Assembly: GCA_964440285.1 (NCBI GenBank)
Contig: CAYTRV010000017.1
Coordinates: 1-22,651 of the forward strand
Source: CALMEC01 sp964440285
GTDB lineage: Bacteria > Actinomycetota > Thermoleophilia > Miltoncostaeales > Miltoncostaeaceae
Length of the DNA stretch: 22,651 nucleotides
Reading direction: 5' to 3'
The translations under genes and the position numbers were made by a program. Shown one piece after another: positions 8,552 through 15,541 of this stretch. Positions within the stretch are counted from its first letter, which is position 1, and the number at the start of each line of letters is the position of its first letter. A model generated the notes under the pieces. That model was not told where the DNA came from and ran no database searches. It saw nothing but the letters and a program-made list of their open reading frames with translations.

Positions 8552-8617
8552 CAGATTCCGACCGTTCGTGAGCAAGCTATCGGGTGGTGGGGGCAACAGA
8601 TGGGGCAACGGCCGTGA
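8552..8617 (+). pseudogene. Possible integrase C-terminal scrap next to tRNA-Met
   Basis: Starting 22 nt after tRNA-Met, a short frame bounded by TAG (8549-8551) and TGA (8615-8617) reads TVREQAIGWWGQQMGQRP. Tails with Trp and GQxxGQ patterns are common at the end of actinobacterial phage-type integrases, which typically sit beside tRNA attachment sites. Only about 21 codons remain and no catalytic residue is present, so this is a weak, pattern-based call. Confidence 0.25.
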
Positions 8618-8803
8618 ACGGGCTGGCTGGAGGCAATGGGGACGTCGCCCCGCCTCTGGGTGAGAACCCGCGTGTGCCGAGCAGACGGGTCGTCGTAGTC
8701 GAGATCCGGGCCGAGGTGTATTCCGAGGACTCGAGCCACCCCCGAGCGAGGGCCGGGCCCCGTCGGCAAGTTCCGGGTCGGAGCAGGCTGTTAGCGTGCC
8801 GAC

Positions 8804-8952
8804 GTGACCAACCCACACAGGCAGCTGCACGTCATCCGCGAGGGCTCGGTGCAGACGATCACCCTGTGCAACGTTGCCCGCCGCAACGCCCAGACGCCCA
8901 GCATGTGGTGGCGCTCCCCGCAAACCTCGATCCCCAGGTGCGGGCCAGATCG
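8804..8952 (+). pseudogene. Decayed 5' end of an enoyl-CoA hydratase gene
   Basis: From GTG 8804 the frame reads LHVIREGSVQTITL and then ARRNAQTPSMWWR, which matches the first 37 residues of crotonase-family proteins (strand, then the RRNAxTP helix). After about 8914 the similarity continues in another frame as VVALPANLDPQVRA, the segment that normally leads to the first oxyanion-hole loop. A frameshift therefore lies near 8905-8914. Beyond about 8950 nothing crotonase-like is left: FSAG and the GGG loop are missing. A TAGCGT -10 box (8792-8797) sits 6 nt before the GTG, the layout of a once-leaderless gene. It cannot encode a working enzyme. Confidence 0.55.
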
Positions 8953-9292
8953 TGGGCGCGTGAGCCGCGGACTGAAGGTCGCGAGGACGGGCTACTACCC
9001 ACGCCGCCTGGTCCCTCGGACACCTACTCGCCCCACGAAGGTTGCGACTGCAGCGGGTCGTGGCACATCGGAAACCGCCCGGCAGTGAACCCTGACCGGC
9101 GCGCCAGGCCCAGGGAGAACCCTGCCTGGTTCGTGATCGAGACCCCGTAAGGCGGGAGCCCTGGCGACCGTGGAAGGTCCGTTGGCGCGTAGCTTGCCCT
9201 CTGGCAAACGTTCGAGCGGTGCGCAGGGTGTCTGTATGAGCGCGGGGTCGCTGTACTCCCATGCGCGAGTCTCTTGGCGTGCGAGGTGGCGG
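8953..9292. other. Gene-poor stretch with no supported coding sequence
   Basis: About 340 bases between the crotonase remnant and the 3' end of the GGDEF/EAL gene. Open frames here have unremarkable composition and no recognisable motif. The only structure noted is a strong hairpin at 9104-9129. The stretch is most likely decayed sequence. Confidence 0.5.
9104..9129. repeat. Strong hairpin of unknown role
   Basis: CCAGG (9104-9108) pairs with CCTGG (9125-9129), and CAGGG (9111-9115) pairs with CCCTG (9120-9124), with a two-base bulge and an AGAA loop. No T-run follows on either strand, so it is not a classic intrinsic terminator. It lies about 160 nt past the 3' end of the minus-strand GGDEF/EAL gene. 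Confidence 0.45.
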
Positions 9293-12100
9293 TTAGGACG
9301 CGGCGACCGGAGCCGGCGCCGCCTCGTCGAACGCCACCCGCTCGGGTACCGGCCCGGGGCCTGGGCGGGCGAGGAGGTAGCCCTGCCCGTGGGTGACTCC
9401 AAGCTCCCGCAGGATCTGGAGCTCTGCCTGCGTCTCGATGCCTTCGGCCACGATGATGGCCCCGGTCTCGCGGCCGAAGGCGACGAGGGAGGCGGCGAGG
9501 GCGCGACGCACCGGATCCGAGTCGATGTCGCGGGTGAGGGACAGATCGAGCTTGATCGCGTCCGGGCGCAGGTCCAAGACGTGCTTGAGGCTCGAGAAGC
9601 CGGCGCCCGCGTCGTCGATCATGAACTGCACGCCGCGTGACCGCAGGGCGGCCAGCGCCCCCATCAGTGTCGGGTAGTCGTGGACGGGTGCGTGCTCGGT
9701 GAGCTCGATGGCCAGTCGCGCGCCGGGGGTGGCGGCGAGGGCCTCGATGAGCTCTGGCGAGCAGAGGGTGGCGGGGGAGACGTTGAGCGAGAGGCGCGCG
9801 CTCGTCGGCAGCTCGTCGAGGTGCCCGAGGCCGGCCCGGATGGCCGCCAGTTCAAGCTCGACCCCCAGCCCGAGGGCGTCCGCGTCGGCGAACCAGATGT
9901 CAGGCGTGCGGTAGGGCTCGACGGAGAAGCGGCTGAGGGCCTCGGCGAACACGACGTGGCCTTCGACCAGCTCGACGATGGGCTGGAACACGATGCTGAG
10001 TCCCTCGCCCTCCAGCACGCGACGGATGCCCTCGCGTCTGTGGGTGTGGATCCGTCGCGTCTTCCCGTCGCGCTCGAGTTCCTCGCCGACCATGTTGGCA
10101 AGGAAGGTCAGCAGCCGCACGTCGCGCGGGCCCAGGGCGGGTTCGGCGCGCGGGCTCAGGCAGCACAGCGTGCCGTAGAGGTCCCCGTCCGGAAAGGTGA
10201 TCGGCACGCCAATGTAGGCGCCGATGCCCGCCGTGCGCGTGATCGGCAGGTCTCGCACGCGCTCCTCGTGGTGGGCGTCGCGGACCAGGGAAGGCAGACG
10301 TCCATCTGTCGCCCGTACGCAGAAGGTCTCCTCCAGCGGGATCTCGATTCCGGGGTGCACCCCGAAAGCGGCTGCGTCGCCATCCACATGCCGAACGACC
10401 AACAGGTCATCCTGAAACTCCGTCACCACGGCCAACGGCAGCCCGAGCTGCTCACGGGCCAGAGTGACGAGTCGCTCGATGTTCGGAGCCAAGTGGTTCG
10501 AGGCGTCCCGCTGATGGCCAATGACCAGCTCGTGCTCGGGGGTGTGGGGCACGCAGGCGTTCCGCCCGTGGGTCTTGGCCCAGTAGAGGGCGGCGTCGGC
10601 GGCGTGGAAGAGCTCTGTGGCGCTCGTGCCCATCCCCAGCTCGGCGACGCCGGCCGAGATGGTGAGCTGGCCGACCCCCGGGAACGGTTCGCCCGCGATG
10701 GCCCGTCGGGCCCGTTCGCCCGCCGTCCAGGCGCTGCGCGCGTCGCTCTCGGGCAGGAGCCAGGCGAACTCCTCGCCGCCAACCCGTGCCAGCACGTCCT
10801 CCCCGCGGGTCACCGCCCCCAAGCGCCTTGCTATCTCTACGAGCACCCCGTCGCCGGCCAGGTGGCCGTGGGCGTCGTTGACGGACTTGAAGTGGTCCAG
10901 GTCGATCAGGATGAGGCTGAGCGGGCGCCCGTGGCGCCGGGACCGCCGGAGCTCGGCGTCCAGCCGCTCGAAGAACGCGCCGTGGTTCGCCAGCCCCGTC
11001 AGTGGGTCGCTGGCCGCCTGGGCCACCAGCCGCGCTTGGGCCTCGGCGTTCGCGATGGCCACCGCCACCAGCTCGGTGAAGCGCTCCAAGCGCCCCTCGG
11101 CGTCGGCGTCGATGGGCGCGTCCTCGGTGGTGGCGGCCAGCAGCGCCCCCCACAGGCGCCCACCCACGCGCACCGGCGCAGCCACCGCGCTGCGATAACC
11201 GCCTGCGCGCACTATCTTCCCCACCGGGTCGTCGGAGAGCGACTCATAGTCACCCACCCGCGCCACCCGCCCGCTGCGGGAAACCTGGGCCAGCGCGCCG
11301 GCGCCGTCCAGAGGGAAGACGAGGTCGATGGTGGGCTGGTGGGAGCCCCACCAGCCGACCGGCACCGCCCGCGTGGGCTCGAAGCGGGCCACCAGCCCGC
11401 ACTCGACCTCCAACAGGCCGGCCACCTCCTTCGCCGCCTGGGCGAACAACGCCTCGGGCGCGGCCTCGGTGGCAACCAGGGTGGCCACCCGCCGCAGCGC
11501 CGCCTGCTCGGCGGCCAAGGCGCGCGTCGCCTCCAGGCTCTGGGCCGTCTCGGCCTGCAGGTGAGCGTTGGTCAGGGCCAGTGTGGCCAGGCTCGCCAGC
11601 CCGAGGGCGGCCTTGCGCTCGACGGTCGAGATGCGCTTCGGCGCCGAGAAGCTGCAGAACAGAGTGCCCAGGAGCGCCGGGGCGCCCCCGTGCAGGATCG
11701 ACGGGTGCTCGAGGCGCACGCCGAGAAGGGCCCCCGAGCCGAGACGAGCGGCGAGGGCAGCAGGAACGACCGGGTCGCACCCGATGTCCTCAATCACCAG
11801 CAAGGGATCGACCTGGGCGAGCTGAAGCCGCCAGATCGGAAGCTGCGCCGCGCCAAGTCCCTTGGCGCGCTCCAGGAAAGCCCTCCGCTCCGGATCGACC
11901 TCCGTTGAGTACACGCCAGAGACGACCTGGGCCTCCACGTCATTGGAGTAGCAGGTGGCCCGATCGGCGCCGAGGGCGGTGAGGGCCGCCTGAGCTATAC
12001 CCGACAGCAGCGCGGGCAAATCGGGTGCGCCGCTCAAGCCCGCCGCGGCCTTCGCGATCTGTCGGGAATCCGTGGCGGACATCGTGCCCGCAATCGACAT
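9293..12100 (-). CDS. GAF-GAF-GGDEF-GAF-EAL cyclic-di-GMP signalling protein
   Basis: A 935-residue soluble protein predicted both to make and to break c-di-GMP. Domains with approximate residues: GAF1 24-180, GAF2 205-355, GGDEF 363-518, GAF3 536-681, EAL 691-921. The cyclase site is RVGGEEF (441-445), with an intact product-inhibition I-site RGED five residues upstream (432-435). The EAL domain keeps the ExLxR glutamate (EALSR, 720), Asn in LSLNVSP (773), Glu in IELTE (799), the DD pair in IDDAGAG (829-830), Lys in IKLD (850), Glu in AEGIET (886) and Gln in HGQGY (906), so it should be active. The loop-6 DDFGxG is DDAGAG. No membrane helix is seen; the GAF domains presumably sense small ligands. 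I chose ATG 12100 because GGAG lies 5 nt upstream; upstream in-frame starts lack this. Confidence 0.92.
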   Translation of the reverse strand: MSIAGTMSATDSRQIAKAAAGLSGAPDLPALLSGIAQAALTALGADRATCYSNDVEAQVVSGVYSTEVDPERRAFLERAKGLGAAQLPIWRLQLAQVDPLLVIEDIGCDPVVPAALAARLGSGALLGVRLEHPSILHGGAPALLGTLFCSFSAPKRISTVERKAALGLASLATLALTNAHLQAETAQSLEATRALAAEQAALRRVATLVATEAAPEALFAQAAKEVAGLLEVECGLVARFEPTRAVPVGWWGSHQPTIDLVFPLDGAGALAQVSRSGRVARVGDYESLSDDPVGKIVRAGGYRSAVAAPVRVGGRLWGALLAATTEDAPIDADAEGRLERFTELVAVAIANAEAQARLVAQAASDPLTGLANHGAFFERLDAELRRSRRHGRPLSLILIDLDHFKSVNDAHGHLAGDGVLVEIARRLGAVTRGEDVLARVGGEEFAWLLPESDARSAWTAGERARRAIAGEPFPGVGQLTISAGVAELGMGTSATELFHAADAALYWAKTHGRNACVPHTPEHELVIGHQRDASNHLAPNIERLVTLAREQLGLPLAVVTEFQDDLLVVRHVDGDAAAFGVHPGIEIPLEETFCVRATDGRLPSLVRDAHHEERVRDLPITRTAGIGAYIGVPITFPDGDLYGTLCCLSPRAEPALGPRDVRLLTFLANMVGEELERDGKTRRIHTHRREGIRRVLEGEGLSIVFQPIVELVEGHVVFAEALSRFSVEPYRTPDIWFADADALGLGVELELAAIRAGLGHLDELPTSARLSLNVSPATLCSPELIEALAATPGARLAIELTEHAPVHDYPTLMGALAALRSRGVQFMIDDAGAGFSSLKHVLDLRPDAIKLDLSLTRDIDSDPVRRALAASLVAFGRETGAIIVAEGIETQAELQILRELGVTHGQGYLLARPGPGPVPERVAFDEAAPAPVAAS

Positions 12101-12336
12101 ATCTGCTCCGATCATATGGACCACCCATACGTCCATCGGCAGGCGGGGCCGGAATTTGAAGGACATTGTGGCCGGAGACAGACACCGCAGGAGTGGTCGA
12201 GACTGTAGAGCCCCGATGCGAACCCGGACCACGGCTCACCTCGCAAACATCCTCCACCACAATTTGCGCACACAGGAAGGATGGACACCTCCGGCCACGT
12301 CACCGCGCAGGCGAGGCAGGGGCAGAACGTCCACGA

Positions 12337-12468
12337 CTGCTGCGCGAGTGCACGGGTGCCGACCATTCCCGCCTCATCCACGACAACGACGATCCCTCGT
12401 GGGAGTCCGTCCTCGGCGGCGAGGTCGCGCAGGAGCCCGGCGATGGTTGTCGAGGGGTTGACCCCTCC
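12337..12468 (-). pseudogene. Fragment of a MobF-type relaxase/helicase (TraA-like)
   Basis: On the minus strand, directly upstream of the GGDEF/EAL gene, about 43 codons read as a RecD-like helicase segment. NPSTTIAGLLRDL is followed by a short linker, then GIVVVVDEAGMVGTRALAQ. DEAGMVGT with preceding hydrophobics is the Walker B block of the helicase part of conjugative MobF relaxases (TraA/TrwC type). An in-frame TGA (12475-12477) lies just upstream. Downstream the frame loses similarity, although a WPEV remnant may echo the LPEV of the next motif. No Walker A or relaxase tyrosines are present, so this is a short relic of a conjugative element, not a gene. Confidence 0.7.
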
Positions 12469-12481
12469 TTGTGGTCAACCC
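12455..12481. repeat. 9-bp inverted repeat upstream of the toxin-antitoxin operon
   Basis: GGGTTGACC (12455-12463) and GGTCAACCC (12473-12481) form a perfect inverted repeat around a 9-nt spacer. It overlaps the 5' end of the relaxase relic and lies about 45 nt before the antitoxin start. It could be a second operator, a terminator stem, or an old element feature; no T-run supports termination. Confidence 0.5.
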
Positions 12482-12491
12482 ATGGGCACAT

Positions 12492-12518
12492 GCGCAACAC
12501 ATCATGTTGCGCTAGAGT
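12492..12518 (+). promoter_or_regulatory. Palindromic operator and -10 box of the toxin-antitoxin operon
   Basis: GCGCAACA (12492-12499) and TGTTGCGC (12505-12512) make a perfect 8-bp inverted repeat with a 5-nt centre. TAGAGT (12513-12518), a good actinobacterial -10 box, follows immediately, placing the predicted transcript start at the GTG of the antitoxin (leaderless message). The operator occupies the -35/-10 spacer. This is where an Xre-type antitoxin would be expected to bind and repress its own operon. No good -35 hexamer is visible. Confidence 0.65.
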
Positions 12519-12525
12519 TGGTTGC

Positions 12526-12858
12526 GTGCCTGTCGCAGTCGCTCAGAAGGTGTCCGCGCTTGCGGAGGATTTCGGGTCGCTTCGCCGGGTGGCCGAGGCC
12601 CTCGGCGTCGATGCGGCGCAGGTCAGCCGGTGGGCGCGGGGAGGCGGCATCGACCCGAAGAACGCCGCACGGCTCGACCTGCTCGAACTGACCGTGAGCG
12701 CCATCTCGCGGCTGTACGAACCGGCGGTCATGGAGGACTGGTTGTTCGGCCTCAACCCCTCGCTCGGTGAGCGAAGACCGATCGACGTGATCCGCTCCGG
12801 CGATCTCACCGCGGTGCTCCGCGCGATCCGGGCGGAGGAGGGCGAGAGCTTCGCCTGA
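12526..12858 (+). CDS. Xre/MbcA/ParS-type antitoxin
   Basis: A 110-residue antitoxin. The N-terminal half holds a degenerate helix-turn-helix (GSLRRVAEALGVDAAQVSRW). The C-terminal half is the Xre/MbcA/ParS toxin-binding region, recognisable by WLFGLNPSLGERRPIDVI, where antitoxins of this family insert into and block the RES toxin active site. The start is GTG 12526, 7 nt after a -10 box and with no room for a ribosome site, so a leaderless mRNA is likely. It is followed after 1 nt by the RES toxin frame. By analogy with characterised MbcTA/ParST systems, it should neutralise the toxin and repress the promoter through the adjacent palindrome. The function of this copy is inferred from sequence only. 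Confidence 0.88.
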   Translation: MPVAVAQKVSALAEDFGSLRRVAEALGVDAAQVSRWARGGGIDPKNAARLDLLELTVSAISRLYEPAVMEDWLFGLNPSLGERRPIDVIRSGDLTAVLRAIRAEEGESFA

Positions 12859-12859
12859 G

Positions 12860-13411
12860 CTGTGGCGGTGCTTCCCGTGGGACCCATCCGCGCCTGCCGA
12901 TGCCCCGGGCGGCGTGATGTGGGTGCCGCGCGAGTACCAGGGCGAGGGGCGTCATGACGCGCCGGACCGCTATGGCGCGCTCTACGTCGCCGAATCGCCG
13001 GTCTCGGCCGTCGCCGAACAGCTTGCCCGGTTCCGTGGCAGGCGCCTTCGGCCCGAGATGCTGAGCCGCCGTGGCCATCGACTGGTCCTGGCTCGCTACG
13101 AGCTGGCCGATCGGTGCGAGCTCGTCGACCTGGACGATCCCGGCTTTCTGGTTCGCGAGACGCTCCGCCCCTCACGGGTCGCGACGCGGCGCCGGCAGGT
13201 CACACGGACGATCGCGGCCTCGCTCTACTCCGAGCATCCGGACGCAGGTGGCCTGCGGTGGTGGTCGACGCTCGAGGCCTCGTGGATCAACGTCACGCTC
13301 TTCGCGGAACGCGTCCGGAGCGAACTGCGCGCACTCGAGCCGGTGCCGCTGACACGCGAGGTTCCGGCGGTGGGTGAGGCATGTCAGGCTTTGGGACTTC
13401 CGACGGAGTGA
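12860..13411 (+). CDS. RES-domain toxin (NAD-consuming family), unusual start
   Basis: A RES-family toxin of about 183 residues; characterised relatives degrade NAD+ or ADP-ribosylate a target. Conserved pieces are LWRCFPWDPSA at the N-terminus, YGALYVAESPVSAVAEQL (with the family Tyr and Glu), CELVDLDDP, and GLRWWSTLEASWINVTLF (with the family Ser). The conserved LWR block begins at CTG 12860, one base after the antitoxin stop. In this frame there is no ATG, GTG or TTG between the upstream stop (12788) and GTG 12914, which would delete the first conserved block. Either a CTG start coupled to antitoxin termination is used, or the toxin is 5'-damaged and starts at 12914. The rest of the domain is intact. 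Confidence 0.82.
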   Translation: MWRCFPWDPSAPADAPGGVMWVPREYQGEGRHDAPDRYGALYVAESPVSAVAEQLARFRGRRLRPEMLSRRGHRLVLARYELADRCELVDLDDPGFLVRETLRPSRVATRRRQVTRTIAASLYSEHPDAGGLRWWSTLEASWINVTLFAERVRSELRALEPVPLTREVPAVGEACQALGLPTE

Positions 13412-13836
13412 AGCGCGCTTCGTCCGCGAAGAGCGCCTCGAGGGCCGTCACGACCTGCGGACAGAACTGCCGGCGTCCGACGCAGCTGATCTGAATTCGG
13501 GTGGCCTCGGTCCGGTCAGGGAGGGTCGTTGGGGGCACTCCAGACCGGAGCGCTCCAGGCGGGCCCCTTGCGCATTGGCCCGTCCGCGCCGCCGGCCGTC
13601 GTCGCAGCGGTCAGCGCTCACGGCGTGCCGCAGGCCGCCGCGCCAGCCGCGATGACGCCCTGGGCACGAGCGTCCGCGTCACCCTTCAGCACCTTGGCGA
13701 GCGCTGCGATGGCGACCGGGCAGCACCGGGGCCCGACTGGCGGCGACCAATGCTCGCCTGCCCCGGCGTTCGCGGCCGAGAGGAGCAGGCCCTTCGCTGG
13801 GGAAGAAGTCCGCGCTAGCATCGGGAATTCGCCCCC
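13412..13836. other. Spacer between toxin gene and HD-GYP gene; no firm gene
   Basis: About 425 bases without a convincing gene. A minus-strand frame of 67 codons (13618-13821) begins at ATG with a plausible composition (CCPVAIAALAKVLKGDADA) but has no recognised family, no clear ribosome site and no supporting neighbour. I leave it as a low-probability small protein. Another minus frame across 13420-13538 is equally unsupported. Confidence 0.4.
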
Positions 13837-13914
13837 TTGACGGATCCCGCGGGTGAGAGAACACGACCGAATGAATCGGCTCAACACATCGGCGACGATG
13901 GCGGCGCGCACCCC

Positions 13915-15324
13915 GTGAACCGGAACGCACGCATCGTCCTCTGGGTGACCCTGACCATCTCCGCGGCGGCGGTCGCGACGTCGGCATGGCTCGCGCAGTC
14001 GGTCGACACCCCCCGGATCGGACTCTGGTTGGGACTGCTCCTCGCCGGCGCCGCCATGGAGCTGGCGACGATCCCCGGTGACGACGAGGAGGCCGAGCAC
14101 CCGTTCAGCCTCGCGTCGAGCTTCCACCTGGCTGCCGCGATCCTCCTCGCCCCCGGTTGGGCGGCGCTCGTCGCGGGCGGCTCGACCTTCCTGGGGGAGA
14201 GCGTCCGACGACGGTCACCGATCCGCATCCTGTTCAACACCGGGGTCGCCCTCACCGCCACCCTCGGCGCGAGCGCCGCCTACCACGTGGCCATCCCGAA
14301 CGGCCAGGAGCGGGCGTTCGACTGGAGCATGTATCCCTCCGTCCTCGGGATGCTCTGCGTTTACGTCCCGATCATGGTCATCGCGGTCGAGTCGATCCAC
14401 ACCGCGGTCGCCGGGGAACGGTGGGACCCGAAGAGCTGGATCCGCCCGCCCGAGCTGCTGGCGTACCTCATGGAGGCGTGCCTCGCGGTGGTGCTGTCGG
14501 TGCTGATCGACACCGCCCCCGAGGTCCTCGCGTTCACCGTCCTCATCCTCACCGCGGTGTTCCTCTCCATCAAACGCCACCGTGACCTCAAGTCCGAGAC
14601 ACGCCAGACGCTGCGGGCGCTGGCATCGGCGGTCGACGCACGGGACCCGTACACGGCCGCGCATTCGGAGCGGGTCGGCACCATCGCCTCGCAGCTCGCC
14701 GAACGCGTGCAGCTGCCGACGAAGCTCGTCCTCGCCACCCGATGGGCCGGACGCCTCCACGACCTCGGCAAGGTCGTCGTCGACAACGCGATCCTGCACA
14801 AGGAGGGGGCACTCGACGAACGGGAATGGCAGCTCATGCGAAGCCACCCCGGCGTGTCGGCCGACCTCCTCGAACCGCTGAGCCTGACCCGCGCGCTCGG
14901 TCCGGCGATCCGCTACCACCACGAACGGCCCGATGGACGCGGCTACTACGCCCTCCCCGGCGACCGGTTGCCGATCGAGGCCGCCCTCGTCGCGATCGCC
15001 GACGCCTACGACGCGATGACAACCGACCGGCCCTACCGCCGGGCGCTCTCCTCCGATGAGGCGCTCGTCCGCATCGAGGCGGGGCTCGGGTCGCAGTTCC
15101 ACCCGGATCTGGGACGTGCCTTCGTCGCGATGATGCGCGGCGAGGAGGTCGCGCCGCTCGAGCTCATCAGGACGCCGCCACCGAAGCGGTCCCGGTTCGG
15201 CCGTAGGTTCGCCGACCAGCCCAGCGCGATGGAGCGGATGGACGACTGGCCCACAATGGCCGACCTCGCCGTCCGATCCGACCGCGTGCCCGTCCCGGAT
15301 CCCCCCGAGACGCCGGTTCGCTGA
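13915..15324 (+). CDS. Membrane HD-GYP-domain cyclic-di-GMP phosphodiesterase
   Basis: A protein of about 469 residues. An N-terminal multi-helix membrane region (about residues 4-222, roughly six helices) is followed by a cytoplasmic HD-GYP domain. Catalytic pieces are HSERV, LHDLGK (HD pair at about 282-283), RSHPGV, RYHHERPDGRGYY and VAIADAYDAMTTDRPYR. The third residue of the GYP signature is Tyr rather than Pro, a tolerated but notable variant. It is predicted to hydrolyse c-di-GMP; substrate specificity is untested. I prefer GTG 13915 because it places the first membrane helix close to the N-terminus. A TTG at 13837 would add 26 hydrophilic residues. The gene ends just before the cobalamin riboswitch, whose -10 box abuts its stop codon. 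Confidence 0.88.
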   Translation: MNRNARIVLWVTLTISAAAVATSAWLAQSVDTPRIGLWLGLLLAGAAMELATIPGDDEEAEHPFSLASSFHLAAAILLAPGWAALVAGGSTFLGESVRRRSPIRILFNTGVALTATLGASAAYHVAIPNGQERAFDWSMYPSVLGMLCVYVPIMVIAVESIHTAVAGERWDPKSWIRPPELLAYLMEACLAVVLSVLIDTAPEVLAFTVLILTAVFLSIKRHRDLKSETRQTLRALASAVDARDPYTAAHSERVGTIASQLAERVQLPTKLVLATRWAGRLHDLGKVVVDNAILHKEGALDEREWQLMRSHPGVSADLLEPLSLTRALGPAIRYHHERPDGRGYYALPGDRLPIEAALVAIADAYDAMTTDRPYRRALSSDEALVRIEAGLGSQFHPDLGRAFVAMMRGEEVAPLELIRTPPPKRSRFGRRFADQPSAMERMDDWPTMADLAVRSDRVPVPDPPETPVR

Positions 15325-15330
15325 TACGCT
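15325..15330 (+). promoter_or_regulatory. -10 box for the B12-regulated operon
   Basis: TACGCT matches the TANNNT actinobacterial -10 pattern and begins directly after the HD-GYP stop codon, with the riboswitch starting about 5-10 nt downstream. No clear -35 is visible, so confidence is moderate. Confidence 0.4.
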
Positions 15331-15334
15331 CCGG

Positions 15335-15541
15335 CGGCTTCGGGCGGTGGTCGCCTACGGGCGCTCGAGGGAAGCCGGTGCGAATCCGGCGCGGTCCCGC
15401 CACTGTCACCGGGAGCGTCGGCGCTGGGCGAGAAGCCAGCCACTGAGCCGCCCGGCTCGGGAAGGTGCGACGGCGTGATGATCGGAAGCCAGGAGACCTG
15501 CCTCCGTCCCGAGCACCGCAAGCAACCTCCGTGGAGAGGCA
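15335..15541 (+). promoter_or_regulatory. Cobalamin riboswitch
   Basis: The leader carries the conserved cobalamin aptamer elements: GGGAAGCCGGTGCGAATCC around 15369-15387, the GGTCCCGCCACTGT core ending at 15406, and an exact B12 box AGCCAGGAGACCTGCC at 15487-15502. Downstream, CCTC and GAGG around 15525-15539 can form a small hairpin that buries the GGAGAGG ribosome site. This suggests control of translation initiation: bound B12 switches the operon off. The outer boundaries are approximate. It precedes an uptake operon, which is the expected logic. Confidence 0.93.

Noticed and set aside
8489..9262. Long open frame on - ending over the tRNA-Met region (…AAVGLEPTTRGL)
   Set aside because: The end is simply the antisense translation of tRNA-Met, a familiar false gene, and the rest has no motif. 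The opposite strand carries the crotonase relic.
9680..11908. Long + strand frame opposite the GGDEF/EAL gene
   Set aside because: The minus strand encodes clear GAF, GGDEF and EAL motifs; this is a GC-rich shadow.
12112..12381. Cys-rich small protein on - (CPCLACAV… CANCGG)
   Set aside because: Its start is inside the relaxase Walker B block; the Cys-rich part is what follows the lost similarity and looks like decayed or out-of-frame sequence rather than a zinc protein.
13618..13821. 67-codon minus-strand gene
   Set aside because: No known family, no ribosome site and no conserved context; kept only as a note in the spacer entry.
8530..13836. CRISPR array or tandem repeats in the accessory stretch
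   Set aside because: No regularly spaced repeats were found on reading through; only single inverted repeats are present.
13837..13842. TTGACG as a -35 promoter element for the HD-GYP gene
   Set aside because: No -10-like hexamer occurs at the right distance downstream, so it is not reported as a promoter.
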